A DNA stretch of 56,801 bases from the NCBI GenBank assembly GCA_008933635.1, contig WBUQ01000012.1:1-56801 (forward strand), in the 5' to 3' direction. The notes beneath the pieces were generated by a model that saw nothing but the letters and a program-made list of their open reading frames with translations, had not been told where the DNA came from and made no database searches. How positions within the stretch are numbered: position 1 is the stretch's first letter; every line of letters begins with the position of its first letter. Shown piece after piece: positions 16,064-25,125 of this stretch. This stretch comes from Desulfobulbaceae bacterium (GTDB lineage Bacteria > Desulfobacterota > Desulfobulbia > Desulfobulbales > Desulfocapsaceae). The translations under genes and the position numbers were made by a program.

Positions 16064-17341
16064 TCAGAGGCAGCCATCGGCCAGGCCGTTCGGGAGAATG
16101 TTCTTGACGTCATAGATAATGGAATTGCCGGTGCGCAGGCGTTGGAATTCGGCTGGCGGCATCGCTGCAAACTGCTGGTGGGCGACAGCAATGACAATGC
16201 CGTCGTACGCCTGTGCCGCAGGGGTGTCGACAAGCCTGACGCCGTATTCATGGAAGGCTTCCCGGGGATCGACCCACGGATCCAGGACATCCACCTGAAC
16301 GCCGTACTCCTGCAGCTCATCGATGATGTCGACGACCCGGGTGTTGCGCAGGTCGGGACAGTTTTCCTTGAAGGTCAGGCCCATGACCAGGACCCGTGCC
16401 CGCGAGGTGTCGATCCCTTTCCGCGACATCAGCTTGATGACCGAGGCGGCGATATGGTGCCCCATGTTGTCGTTCACCCGTCTTCCGGCAAGGATCATAT
16501 CCGGATGATAGCCTACCTCCTGGGCCTTGTGGGTGAGGTAATACGGGTCGACCCCGATGCAGTGGCCGCCGACCAGGCCGGGCTGGAAGGGCAGGAAGTT
16601 CCATTTGGTCGCGGCGGCCTGCAGGACTTCCCGGGTGCTGATGCCGAGCCGGTCGAAAATCAGGGCGAGTTCGTTGACGAGGGCGATATTGACGTCACGC
16701 TGGGTGTTTTCGATGACCTTGGCCGCTTCTGCCACCTTGATCGAGCTGGCGGGGAACGTGCCGGCGGTGATGATCGTCCGGTACAGCCGGTCGACGAAAT
16801 CGGCCACCTCCGGAGTCGAGCCGGAGGTAATCTTGACGATAGTGGGCAGGCGATGCAGCTTGTCTCCGGGGTTGATCCTCTCCGGGCTGTAGCCGCAGAA
16901 GAAATCGGCGTTGAATTTGAGGCCGGAAAACTGCTCGAGCACAGGTACGCAGACCTCCTCGGTTGCACCAGGGTAGACCGTGGATTCATAGATGACGATG
17001 TCGCCTTTTTTCAGCACCGCCCCAACGGTCTTCGATGCGCCGACGAGGGGTTGGAAATTCGGCCGCTTCGATGCGTCGATGGGGGTGGGGACGGCAATGA
17101 TATACACTGTGCAGGCGGCGATATCATCCGGTGCGGCGGTAAAGCGAAGCTTCAGGCAGGATTGCAGCTCCTCCCGGCTGACTTCACGGGTGGAGTCCTG
17201 CCCTGCAGTCAGTTCGGCTATTCTGCCGGCATTCAGATCGAAGCCGGTGGTATCGAAATGTTTGCCGAATTCGACAGCCAGCGGCAGCCCGACATAGCCG
17301 AGACCGATAATGGCAATCTTCGTCTGTTCAAGGGGTAACAT
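16064..17341 (-). CDS. UDP-sugar 6-dehydrogenase of the TviB/WbpA/WbpO type
   Basis: NAD-dependent four-electron oxidation of a UDP-N-acetylhexosamine (UDP-GlcNAc or UDP-GalNAc) to the uronate for surface polysaccharide. The 425 residues contain the Rossmann start [44 protein letters not shown], the family stretch [15 protein letters not shown], and [20 protein letters not shown], where the Cys (near residue 265) is catalytic. [20 protein letters not shown] marks the C-terminal UDP-binding domain. AGGA lies 8 bases before the ATG at 17341. The gene follows queE after an 88-base gap. TviB-like motifs favour an N-acetylhexosamine over UDP-glucose, but I cannot fix the epimer. Confidence 0.9.
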   Translation of the reverse strand: MLPLEQTKIAIIGLGYVGLPLAVEFGKHFDTTGFDLNAGRIAELTAGQDSTREVSREELQSCLKLRFTAAPDDIAACTVYIIAVPTPIDASKRPNFQPLVGASKTVGAVLKKGDIVIYESTVYPGATEEVCVPVLEQFSGLKFNADFFCGYSPERINPGDKLHRLPTIVKITSGSTPEVADFVDRLYRTIITAGTFPASSIKVAEAAKVIENTQRDVNIALVNELALIFDRLGISTREVLQAAATKWNFLPFQPGLVGGHCIGVDPYYLTHKAQEVGYHPDMILAGRRVNDNMGHHIAASVIKLMSRKGIDTSRARVLVMGLTFKENCPDLRNTRVVDIIDELQEYGVQVDVLDPWVDPREAFHEYGVRLVDTPAAQAYDGIVIAVAHQQFAAMPPAEFQRLRTGNSIIYDVKNILPNGLADGCL

Positions 17342-17429
17342 GGAGTCGTCCTGGAAAGAATAGTGGTTGGAGGGTTGTCCCGGGTTTTTTTCTGCAGTCT
17401 GCTTCGTTTAGTCATTTGACGGGAAAAAG

Positions 17430-18107
17430 TCAAACACCGCGTGTCTTGTCCGGCCAGATGACGGTATGCATTTGCAGCTGCAACCGGACCGGCAGATGAT
17501 CCTCGAGGATTGCGCCGGCCAGATCCCCTGGCGAGATCCTGCCGCGGACCGGCGAGAAGAGGACCGGTGCATGGGAGGCAAGATCATGCTTCCGGATGAA
17601 ATCCCTGGCGTACAGGTAGTCTTCCTCGTCGCTGATGACGAATTTCACCTCCGTGCTGGCCGGGACCGCGGCAGCCCTGAGCCGGATGGCTTCGAGGTTG
17701 TCCTGCAGCCAGGACTGCACCATGCCGCTGCCGGGACACTTGACATCGATAATGACGCGGACGGCGGCAGGGACAGAGGCAATCGGCTGAGAGCCGTTGG
17801 TCTCGAGGAGGACGGTGCGCTTGGCGGCAAGCAGTCTGTCGATCAGCCGCCGGCAGCCTGGCTGCAGCAGAGGTTCGCCGCCTGTCAATTCGACCAGAGT
17901 GCCCGGATGGCGATCGACAAACTGCAGGACGCTGTCGATCGTCATCCCGGTAGCCGGTTCCAGGTAGCTGTAGGCCGCATCGCAGTAGCTGCAGCGCAGG
18001 TTGCAGCCGGCCAGCCGGATAAAGACGCACGGCAGGCCGGCAAAGGTCGACTCCCCCTGGATTGAATAGAACAGCTCGCAGACCTGGAGTCTTGGTTCAC
18101 GGACCAT
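17430..18107 (-). CDS. queE: 7-carboxy-7-deazaguanine synthase
   Basis: Radical SAM enzyme that contracts 6-carboxytetrahydropterin to 7-carboxy-7-deazaguanine in queuosine synthesis. The 225 residues begin VCELFYSIQGESTFAGLPCV, the QueE opening. The iron-sulfur motif is RLAGCNLRCSYCDAAYSY (C-x3-C-x2-C in NLRCSYCD form), with VELTGGEPLLQPGCRRLIDR after it and DVKCPGSGM further on. Its start overlaps the end of queD by 11 bases, so they form a coupled pair. queC and queF are not in the window. Confidence 0.94.
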   Translation of the reverse strand: MVREPRLQVCELFYSIQGESTFAGLPCVFIRLAGCNLRCSYCDAAYSYLEPATGMTIDSVLQFVDRHPGTLVELTGGEPLLQPGCRRLIDRLLAAKRTVLLETNGSQPIASVPAAVRVIIDVKCPGSGMVQSWLQDNLEAIRLRAAAVPASTEVKFVISDEEDYLYARDFIRKHDLASHAPVLFSPVRGRISPGDLAGAILEDHLPVRLQLQMHTVIWPDKTRGV

Positions 18108-18468
18108 AGTAGATCAGGCCGGAACTGTCGGTTTCGAGGACTTCGATGCTGTACAGGGAGTAGCGGTCGTGGGAGAGGGGTCCTTTGAGCTGGCTGAAAA
18201 GGTGTCTGGCGATATTTTCCGAGGAAGGATTGACGTCACGGAATATCGCCATGTTGTTGAGATCACGGTGATCGAGCTTGTCCACCGCCTCCTTGACGAT
18301 CTTTTTCAATTCCTTGAAATCGATGCCCATGCCGAGGTGATCGAGTTCCATGGCCCGGACCGTGACATTGACCTTCCAGTTGTGACCATGGGGGTTCTCG
18401 CAATCGCCGGGGTAATCGCGGAGATGGTGGGCGCCGGCAAAGTGGGTTTTGATGTATATATCGAACAT
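18097..18468 (-). CDS. queD: 6-carboxy-5,6,7,8-tetrahydropterin synthase
   Basis: Converts dihydroneopterin triphosphate to 6-carboxytetrahydropterin, the substrate of QueE. The 123-residue protein has the zinc-binding histidines in FAGAHHLRDYPGDCENPHGHNW, read as AGAHHL and NPHGHNW, the catalytic Cys in GDCENPHG, and a later DHRDLNN...PSSENIA block typical of QueD. I start it at the ATG at 18468, where CAGGAG lies 8 to 9 bases upstream; the open frame extends further to 18540 without homology. The 201-base gap to the divergent DUF1015 gene shows no preQ1 riboswitch that I can recognise. Confidence 0.94.
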   Translation of the reverse strand: MFDIYIKTHFAGAHHLRDYPGDCENPHGHNWKVNVTVRAMELDHLGMGIDFKELKKIVKEAVDKLDHRDLNNMAIFRDVNPSSENIARHLFSQLKGPLSHDRYSLYSIEVLETDSSGLIYYGP

Positions 18469-18669
18469 TTCGGGCTCCTGTAGATGTTTGGGATAAATTG
18501 GCTGCGACGATAGATTGGAAATTGTTCTGGACAGAATCATGTGCGGGCTTTATTTCATCATCAGGACCTGGAGTGGCCTGTTCAACCGTCCATGGCGGTC
18601 CGTGGCTGTCTTGATGTGCAAAATATATACATTTATTGCAGAAGTGTAGCAGAAAAGGAGCAAAAGAGC

Positions 18670-20046
18670 ATGGCCTTTATCGCCCCGTTGAAAGGAGTGC
18701 GGTTCAACACCGACAGAGCCGGCAGGCTCGACGATATCGTCACCCCGCCATATGACGTGATCAGGGAGGAGTCGGTCGCGAATTATACCGCTAAAAATCC
18801 CTACAGTATGATCCGCCTGGATATTCTCAAGACCCACGGCGGCAGCGTCGAAGATCCGCGGCGTTACAGCGAAGCTGCCGGTCTCTTCCGGGGATGGCTC
18901 CGGGAGGGCATCCTCACCAGGGACGACGAGGACGCGATCTACCTCTACGAGACACGGTACACCCTGCATAACGGGAAAAAGAAGGTGCGCAAGGGGCTGC
19001 TCTGCCTGGTCGGCCTGGCCGAGTTCGACGAAGGGGTGGTGAAGCCCCATGAGCGCACCTTCGACACGGTAATCGCCGATCGGCTGCTCCTCCTCCGGCA
19101 TTGCCGCGCGCAGTTCAGTCAGATCTTTTCCTTGTATTCCGATCCGGACAACACCGTTATCGATCTGCTGCAAAAGGCGGAATCGGTGCCGGTCGGGACG
19201 GTAACCGATGCCGATGGCTGTACCCATGCCATCCGTAAGGTTGTCGATGATGAGACAATCCGCCTGGTGCAGCGCTTCTTTCTCCATCGTTCTCTCTACA
19301 TCGCCGATGGCCATCACCGTTATACCACGGCCCTGGCATTTCGCCGGCTCGTCCGTGAAGAGCGGGGGGAACTGCCGGACACAGATCCGGCCAACCATGT
19401 GATGATGTACCTCTGCCCGATGGAAGATCCCGGTCTCTCGGTGCTGCCGACCCACAGGCTCCTGCATTGGCCTGGCAAGATGGACGCCGGGCAACTGGCT
19501 TCCAGGCTTTCCCCGGATTTTGACGTCGTCGAGATTCATGCCGGCAGCCGTGAATCCCTGGTGGAGGAGGTATTGTCGAGAATGGACGAAGTGGAACAGC
19601 GGGCTCCGGAGAAAACTTCCAACAGCTTCGGAGTTTATCACGCCGGGGATGATCGCTGCTTTTTCATCAGCATGAAGGAGGAGGCAGGTCGCTACCTCGA
19701 CAGCGTTGCCCCGAGTCTCAGGGACCTCGATGTCGTCGTTTTGTCAGAACTGATCATTAAGAAAGTCTTTGCCCTTTCGTCTGAGCGATGCGAGAAAGAG
19801 AACCTCATCCACTTTTACAGTGATCCGGACGAGGCCCTCGACACGGCGGTGAAGGCAAGCACCGTCATGGAAGAGCACACTCCGCTCCTGTTTCTGATGA
19901 ATCCGACGCGGGTGGGGCAGGTGCGAAAAGTGGCCGATGCCAACCAGATCATGCCGCACAAGTCGACGTATTTCTATCCGAAGATCATGACCGGGCTGCT
20001 GTTTTATCAGCTGGTCGACAACGAAGTGATCAGACGTCTTGATTGA
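18670..20046 (+). CDS. DUF1015 family protein
   Basis: Conserved protein of 458 residues in the DUF1015 family, whose function is not established. The characteristic opening is IAPLKGVRFNTDRAGRLDDI followed by VTPPYDVIREES. A central block reads VKPHERTFDTVIADRLLLLR and then SLYIADGHHRYTTALAFRRL, where the DGHHR motif resembles a metal or nucleic-acid site. The ATG at 18670 has AAAAGGAG at 18653-18660. Its end overlaps the TTG start of the next gene by 8 bases. No signal peptide or membrane segment is seen. Confidence 0.85.
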   Translation: MAFIAPLKGVRFNTDRAGRLDDIVTPPYDVIREESVANYTAKNPYSMIRLDILKTHGGSVEDPRRYSEAAGLFRGWLREGILTRDDEDAIYLYETRYTLHNGKKKVRKGLLCLVGLAEFDEGVVKPHERTFDTVIADRLLLLRHCRAQFSQIFSLYSDPDNTVIDLLQKAESVPVGTVTDADGCTHAIRKVVDDETIRLVQRFFLHRSLYIADGHHRYTTALAFRRLVREERGELPDTDPANHVMMYLCPMEDPGLSVLPTHRLLHWPGKMDAGQLASRLSPDFDVVEIHAGSRESLVEEVLSRMDEVEQRAPEKTSNSFGVYHAGDDRCFFISMKEEAGRYLDSVAPSLRDLDVVVLSELIIKKVFALSSERCEKENLIHFYSDPDEALDTAVKASTVMEEHTPLLFLMNPTRVGQVRKVADANQIMPHKSTYFYPKIMTGLLFYQLVDNEVIRRLD

Positions 20047-20854
20047 ACCCGAGCAGAATGACAAGCAGCCTGAACTGAGCCGGGACAGTCTCTTCGATGG
20101 CCGGCTCGTCTGCCTGCAGCACCGGAAAGGCTACCGGTTTTCCGTCGATGCCGTCCTGGTCGCGCATTTCCAGCCACCGGCAAAGGGTGCGGTTGTGCTG
20201 GACCTCGGTGCCGGCTGCGGGATCATCAGCCTCATCATGCTGTTCAGGTGGGGGCAACGGATCAGGAGGATAACGGCTCTCGAGGCTCAGCCAGGACTGG
20301 CGCAACTCGCCAGGCAGAACGTCGAGGTCAACGGTTATGGGCAACAGTGCCATGTGCTGCAGGCAAATCTGCGGGAAATAGCCACCAGCCTTAGCCCGGA
20401 AACCTTTTCCCAGGTCGTCTGCAACCCGCCATTTTACCGGCAGGGAGCGGGGCGACCGAGCGGGAGCCAGGAGGCGCTTCTTGCCAGACACCAGGTACTT
20501 GCCGGCCTTGGCGATTTTGTTCGGGCGGCAGCCTATGCCCTGAAGAACGGCGGGATTCTGGCGATGATATATCCAGCTGCGGGATTGACGGAGATGGCCG
20601 CCTGTCTTGCCGCCCATGGTCTCGAGATGAAGCGGCTCCGGTTTGTCTACAGTTACCCCGACGCTGCGGGATATGCCAGGCTGGTCCTCGTGCAGGCGGT
20701 CAAGAAGGCGGGGCCGGGTGTACGGGTAATGCCGCCGCTGTATATCTACGCCGAAAAGGGCGGCAGCTACACCCCTGAGATACAGCTGCTCTACCAGGAG
20801 CTTCCTGCGCCGGAGTCGACCGTGAGCCAGGTTGTCAGCGGGGATAAACGCTAA
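20039..20854 (+). CDS. TrmN6/YfiC-like N6-adenine methyltransferase
   Basis: SAM-dependent methyltransferase of 271 residues resembling TrmN6, which methylates N6 of adenosine 37 in tRNA1-Val. The first segment SLFDGRLVCLQHRKGYRFSV resembles the family start; VLDLGAGCGIISLIMLFRWG is the SAM-binding motif I; and FSQVVCNPPFYRQGAG carries the NPPF catalytic motif of N6-adenine enzymes. The apparent start is a TTG at 20039 that overlaps the DUF1015 stop, and its TAA overlaps the next ATG (TAATG). The RNA target is inferred from the family. Confidence 0.82.
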   Translation: MIEPEQNDKQPELSRDSLFDGRLVCLQHRKGYRFSVDAVLVAHFQPPAKGAVVLDLGAGCGIISLIMLFRWGQRIRRITALEAQPGLAQLARQNVEVNGYGQQCHVLQANLREIATSLSPETFSQVVCNPPFYRQGAGRPSGSQEALLARHQVLAGLGDFVRAAAYALKNGGILAMIYPAAGLTEMAACLAAHGLEMKRLRFVYSYPDAAGYARLVLVQAVKKAGPGVRVMPPLYIYAEKGGSYTPEIQLLYQELPAPESTVSQVVSGDKR

Positions 20855-22386
20855 TGCTCGCATCGATCCGTAGCTGCACGGTGGTCGGCATCGACGGTGT
20901 TGTCGTCGAGGTGGAAGTCGATGTGGCCAACGGCCTGCCGCTGTTTGCCACAGTCGGCCTCCCCGATGGGGCTGTGCGGGAAAGCAGGGAGAGGGTCAGG
21001 GCTGCCATCAGGAACTGCGGATACGAGTTTCCACCGCGCAAGATAACGGTGAATCTCGCCCCCGCCGATATCAGGAAGGAAGGGACCGGATTCGATCTGC
21101 CGATTGCGCTCGGGATTCTTGCTGCATCCGAACTCTTCAAGGAGCGTGATCTTTCTTCGACCTGCATCGTCGGGGAATTGTCCCTCGATGGCAAAATCCG
21201 GAAAATCAGCGGTGTCCTGTCCATGGTTCTGGCTGCCGCTGACGCCGGGATGTCCGGAATTCTGATCCCTGCTGAAAACGCCGCGGAGGCCTCAATTGCC
21301 GCGGCTGGCATCAATATCTATCCGGTCGGCTATCTGCCGGAAGTGGTCGAATTCCTGCTCGGCATCATCGATATCGTCCCACTCAGGCCGCATTGTCTGA
21401 AAGATCTGCAGCAATACCGGATTTGCGACGTCGATTTTTCCGATGTCCGGGGCCAGGACCATGTCAAGCGCGCTCTGGAGATCGCCGCCTGCGGAAGTCA
21501 CAATATCCTGATGAAGGGGCCGCCTGGATCGGGCAAGACGATGCTGGCCAGAAGGCTCGCCACCATCCTGCCGGAAATGACCCTGGATGAGATAATCGAG
21601 ACGACAAAGATCTACAGCATAGCCGGACAACAGAACGGAATCCAGGCTGTCCGGCCGTTTCGGGCGCCCCACCACACCATTTCCGATGCAGGTCTGATCG
21701 GCGGTGGCAATACGCCCAGGCCGGGTGAGGTGTCGATGGCCCATAACGGGGTGCTCTTTCTCGATGAGCTGCCCGAGTTCAAAAAGCATGTGCTGGAAGT
21801 CCTCCGCCAGCCCCTCGAGGACGAGACAGTGACCATTGCGAGAGCCAGCCTGACCCTGACCTTTCCAGCCCGCTTTGTCCTCGTCGCGGCGATGAATCCC
21901 TGCCCCTGCGGTTTTCTCGGCGACAGCCGCGACAAATGCGCCTGCAATCCGGCTCAGATCCAGCGCTATGAGAGCAGGATTTCCGGCCCGCTGCTCGACA
22001 GGATCGATATGCATCTCGATGTGCCGGTTGTCCCCGTCGAAGAGATGCGGACCAGGTCCGGCGGGGAGAGTTCAGTCATGATCAAGGAACGGGTTGACCG
22101 TGCCAGGGATATCCAGCGGCAACGTTTTGCCGGCTCGCGAAAGATCTACTGCAACAGCCAGATGGGTCCGAAGGAGATAGAGCGGTACTGCGCCCTGGAT
22201 GATGCCGGTCATCTGCTGCTGGAAAAGAGCGTCAGGAAACTCGGGCTTTCGACGCGGGCCTATCACAGGATCCTCAAGATAGCCAGGACGATAGCCGACA
22301 TGGAAGGTTTTGCCGGAATAACCAGTGCCAATATCGCCGAAGCTATTCAGTACCGCCGCTTCGACCGGAAACCGCAGTCAGGGTAA
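20854..22386 (+). CDS. YifB/ComM-like Mg-chelatase-type AAA+ ATPase
   Basis: 510-residue YifB/ComM-family ATPase. In competent bacteria ComM is a helicase that promotes branch migration during integration of transformed DNA. The N-terminal Lon-like ChlI domain shows VEVDVANGLPLFATVGLPDG, AVRESRERVRAAIRNCGYEF and GTGFDLPIALGILAAS. The AAA+ core has MKGPPGSGKTMLARRL (about 219-234), the FRAPHHTISDAGLIGGG block, LFLDELPEFKKHVLEVLRQP, and AMNPCPCGFLGD with zinc-type cysteines before a C-terminal Mg-chelatase domain (LSTRAYHRILKIARTIADME). The TAATG junction links it to the methyltransferase gene. It is a chromosomal housekeeping gene in many bacteria, so transformation is not implied. Confidence 0.92.
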   Translation: MLASIRSCTVVGIDGVVVEVEVDVANGLPLFATVGLPDGAVRESRERVRAAIRNCGYEFPPRKITVNLAPADIRKEGTGFDLPIALGILAASELFKERDLSSTCIVGELSLDGKIRKISGVLSMVLAAADAGMSGILIPAENAAEASIAAAGINIYPVGYLPEVVEFLLGIIDIVPLRPHCLKDLQQYRICDVDFSDVRGQDHVKRALEIAACGSHNILMKGPPGSGKTMLARRLATILPEMTLDEIIETTKIYSIAGQQNGIQAVRPFRAPHHTISDAGLIGGGNTPRPGEVSMAHNGVLFLDELPEFKKHVLEVLRQPLEDETVTIARASLTLTFPARFVLVAAMNPCPCGFLGDSRDKCACNPAQIQRYESRISGPLLDRIDMHLDVPVVPVEEMRTRSGGESSVMIKERVDRARDIQRQRFAGSRKIYCNSQMGPKEIERYCALDDAGHLLLEKSVRKLGLSTRAYHRILKIARTIADMEGFAGITSANIAEAIQYRRFDRKPQSG

Positions 22387-22537
22387 TGCGCCAAGAAGAG
22401 AAGGGGTATCGCCCCGCCCCCGTGCCCACCGCCACTTGGTGGTTAGTCGGAGTATTTCTTGCCGCTCTCCCCGTTTCATGCTAAATCGAAAGCTCGTCAG
22501 CCCCATCCTGCCTCACGACAATCCTGGGAAGTCATCT

Positions 22538-24256
22538 ATGCGTTGGAAATACATCGCCTCCGGCCTCGCGATCTGCCTGATCGCCGCTGTCCTCTGGTAT
22601 AGCTGGGGCAGCGGCTTGTTGATGAAGAAAAAGGAACCGACCTCCCTCGTTCCGCGGGAGACCCTGTTTTTTGCCGAACAGAGAAACATCGGCACACTGA
22701 TTGACGGCTTCAACGCCTCGCGATTAGGACGCTCGCTGACAGCAATTGACATCGAGAAAGTTGCCGCGGGTGCCGGCCTTGATCGGGTTCAGACAACCAG
22801 ATTCCAACAGGTGGTGGAGTCGGCGAAGGAACTCGGCAACAACGCCGTCATCCGCAAATTCTGCGACGATTCCCTTGCCTTTGCGTTTTTCCCCGGCACT
22901 ACGGAGGCAGTTATCTCCGGTCAAAAGCATTCACTGCCCATGCAGGTTTTGCTGATTGCCAGGCCGAAGCAAAGGGCTGAATTGCTCGAGATGATGTCGT
23001 CGGCCTTCACCGGAGATGTCAGGCAGGGGGCGATTCCGCACGGGAAAAGCGAGATTACCAGGTTCACCAGCGAAGGCACCACTTTTTTTGCCGCACTCAC
23101 CGATGGTTATTTCCTGTTCGCCTTTGACCAGGCGACACTGAAAACCTCGCTCGACCTTTCCAGTCAACCACAGGCCTCTCTGGCAGGCCTGCAGGAATTC
23201 ATCGAGCTGAAAGGGCAATACGATCGTCCCGATTTTTTCGTCTTCACCTCTTTGCAGGCAATCACTGCGGAATTGTCGAAACACCGACCGCAGGAATGGC
23301 CAGAGGGCAACCTGGCCGGCCTGCGCTGCAGCGTCTATGGCGTATGGCGGGAGGAGAGGCGTTTCAGGGACAGGTCCATCACGCTGATCGACAGAGAAAA
23401 ATTATCTCCCGCCAACCGCCGGTTTCTCGCCAATCCGCCGCAGATCAACAGCACGCTTTCCCTGGTACCGGCGGGTGTCCAGTTCTATTACTGGTCGAAT
23501 GCCCTGGCGTTTCGTACGATCCTGGAGTTGCTCGAGGAGGACGGCCAGGCAGAGGCGTCGTTGTATGCGGAGACCGCCGCCAGTTTCAAAGAGCTGACCG
23601 GTCACGATCTCCAACAGGTGCTGGCCGGCTTTGCTGATGGACTCAGTCTGCAGGTGAAGCGAGGCGGCGGCAATGAACTTATTCCGCTGCCATCGTTGAC
23701 GGTCTTTTTCCCGGTGAAGGACAAGGCGATTGTCGAAGATGCCATCGCGACCGGGATGCGCAGCCTGGGATTGGCGACACAGGAAGGACAGTATCGAAAC
23801 CGGGTTTACCGGTCCTGCAACCTCGGTCTTCCAGGCGGTATCGAGTTGCTGTATGGCTTTCTCGAGGGTCAGCTCTTCTTTGGCAGCGACCTCAAGATGT
23901 TGCAGGAGATCGTTGATGCGGTGGAGGATCAAAAAGGTCTCAGGGAGAGCCCCGATTTTGCCGCCTTTGCCGCTGATTTTGACAAACCCAGCAATGCGCA
24001 GGTCTATGTCAAGGTATCCGAGGTCGCCGCAGGGGTCAGGGAGCTGGCCGGCTGGGCAGGCGCAATGCTGGCTCTGAAGGACGGCGAACTCGCTGCGAAA
24101 TCGCAGATCCTTATCGATGGTCTGCTCAATCCACTGCTGGAAGGCATCAACATGATTTCCACCATCGGTACCAGGACATTTCTCGGTCAGGACCGGATCA
24201 CCATGGAATCCGTGTACGAAGTTGCCCCGGAGCAACAGCCGGCAAAGGAGCAATGA
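22538..24256 (+). CDS. Membrane-anchored DUF3352-like hypothetical protein
   Basis: Unrecognised protein of 572 residues. It has one N-terminal hydrophobic segment (IASGLAICLIAAVLWYSWGS, about residues 7-26) after a short basic start, so it is probably a periplasmic protein held by a signal anchor. After KKKEPTSLVPRETLFFAEQR the pattern of repeated FF...LIAR, FVFTSLQAIT and LFFGSDLKMLQEIVDAVED segments resembles DUF3352-type proteins, whose function is unknown; this is a loose impression. The ATG at 22538 starts directly before the hydrophobic segment, with GGGAAG upstream; ATG 22478 and earlier starts are possible. The next small gene overlaps its stop as ATGA. Confidence 0.65.
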   Translation: MRWKYIASGLAICLIAAVLWYSWGSGLLMKKKEPTSLVPRETLFFAEQRNIGTLIDGFNASRLGRSLTAIDIEKVAAGAGLDRVQTTRFQQVVESAKELGNNAVIRKFCDDSLAFAFFPGTTEAVISGQKHSLPMQVLLIARPKQRAELLEMMSSAFTGDVRQGAIPHGKSEITRFTSEGTTFFAALTDGYFLFAFDQATLKTSLDLSSQPQASLAGLQEFIELKGQYDRPDFFVFTSLQAITAELSKHRPQEWPEGNLAGLRCSVYGVWREERRFRDRSITLIDREKLSPANRRFLANPPQINSTLSLVPAGVQFYYWSNALAFRTILELLEEDGQAEASLYAETAASFKELTGHDLQQVLAGFADGLSLQVKRGGGNELIPLPSLTVFFPVKDKAIVEDAIATGMRSLGLATQEGQYRNRVYRSCNLGLPGGIELLYGFLEGQLFFGSDLKMLQEIVDAVEDQKGLRESPDFAAFAADFDKPSNAQVYVKVSEVAAGVRELAGWAGAMLALKDGELAAKSQILIDGLLNPLLEGINMISTIGTRTFLGQDRITMESVYEVAPEQQPAKEQ

Positions 24257-24621
24257 AACCAATGGAGAATCTCGTCAAGGAGTTGAAGCAACTCATTGAA
24301 TTCAAGGACACTACCGATATCGGCGACATCATCCTGATCGCTGCCAAGGAACCGCAGATGCTGGTCTACGCGCTGGTGACCGATATCGAGAGAGATACCC
24401 AGCGCAGGGACGAGTGGTGGCACCTGCATTTTTCGGTGCTCACCATCCCCATCCAGCAGATGACCTGGACGCTGAGAACGCCGCAGATGACCGGTATGGA
24501 AATCTTCACGATGGGTGGCGAAGAGCGGTTCCTCAAGGCCGTCAATATGGGAGGAGCGCAGCTCAGGCCGGTCGAGCCGGCAAGCGGGCCGAAGCCGGGT
24601 GGATTGAAGCGGATAAAATAG
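24253..24621 (+). CDS. Small hypothetical protein coupled to the DUF3352-like gene
   Basis: A 122-residue soluble protein that I do not recognise. It has a charged N-terminal helix (ENLVKELKQLIEFKDTTDIG), a core with alternating hydrophobic strands (IILIAAKEPQMLVYALVTDI, WWHLHFSVLTIPIQQMTWTL), and a basic Pro/Gly tail ending KPGGLKRIK. No signal, membrane segment or metal motif is visible. ATG 24253 overlaps the upstream stop by 4 bases; an internal ATG follows at codon 4. Tight coupling suggests that it works with the 572-residue protein, but nothing more can be said. Confidence 0.6.
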   Translation: MKPMENLVKELKQLIEFKDTTDIGDIILIAAKEPQMLVYALVTDIERDTQRRDEWWHLHFSVLTIPIQQMTWTLRTPQMTGMEIFTMGGEERFLKAVNMGGAQLRPVEPASGPKPGGLKRIK

Positions 24622-24630
24622 GGGGTTTGC

Positions 24631-25125
24631 CTAGGCCGGCTGGGTGAAGGTGATGGTGAGAAACTCCAGCGAGGTCTCCATCTGCCGGTAGGTGATGTTG
24701 GGAGACTTGTCCAGCATGATCTTCGATGCCCTCACCTGGTCGGTATCCCGGTATTTATCCGAGAGGTAGATGATTTCGCTGATCCCCGACTGGATGATCA
24801 CCTTGGTGCATTCATTGCACGGGAACAAGCCGACATAGATACGGCAGTTGCGCAGATCGTTGGAAATGGCGTTGAGGACGGCGTTCAGTTCGGCGTGGCA
24901 GACGTAGGGGTACTTGGTGTCGAGGTAGGCCCCGTCCCGATCCCATGGCAGTTCGTCGTCAGAACAGCCCCAGGGGAAACCGTTATAGCCGACGCCGACA
25001 ATCTTGTTCTGGTCGTTGGCGACACAGGCCCCGACCTGGGTGTTCGGGTCTTTGCTGCGTTGGGCGGACAACAGAGCCACCGCCATGAAATATTCATCCC
25101 AGGTGAGATAGCCTTTGCGTTTCAT
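24631..25125 (-). CDS. dCMP deaminase / ComEB-like cytidine deaminase family protein
   Basis: Zinc deaminase converting dCMP to dUMP, supplying substrate for thymidylate synthase. The 164 residues contain the zinc motif VCHAELNAVLNA (HAE) and GLFPCNECTKVIIQSGI (PCxxC), plus the usual opening TWDEYFMAVALLSAQRSKDP and VGVGYNGFPWGCSDDELPW. I start it at the ATG at 25125 (MKRKGYLTWDEY), which overlaps the upstream hydrolase stop by 4 bases; the longer open frame lies inside the hydrolase gene. Length and motifs fit dCMP deaminase closely, though the substrate is taken from the family. Confidence 0.9.
   Translation of the reverse strand: MKRKGYLTWDEYFMAVALLSAQRSKDPNTQVGACVANDQNKIVGVGYNGFPWGCSDDELPWDRDGAYLDTKYPYVCHAELNAVLNAISNDLRNCRIYVGLFPCNECTKVIIQSGISEIIYLSDKYRDTDQVRASKIMLDKSPNITYRQMETSLEFLTITFTQPA

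Noticed and set aside
15413-17338. 641-codon open frame on the plus strand
   Set aside because: It lies antisense to the molybdopterin-binding protein and the UDP-sugar dehydrogenase, both of which show clear family motifs. Its translation has no recognisable pattern. It is a shadow of GC-rich codon use.
18469-18669. preQ1 riboswitch upstream of queD
   Set aside because: I looked for the short pseudoknot with a CTACACCC-type core on the minus strand and did not find it. The gene could still be controlled in another way.
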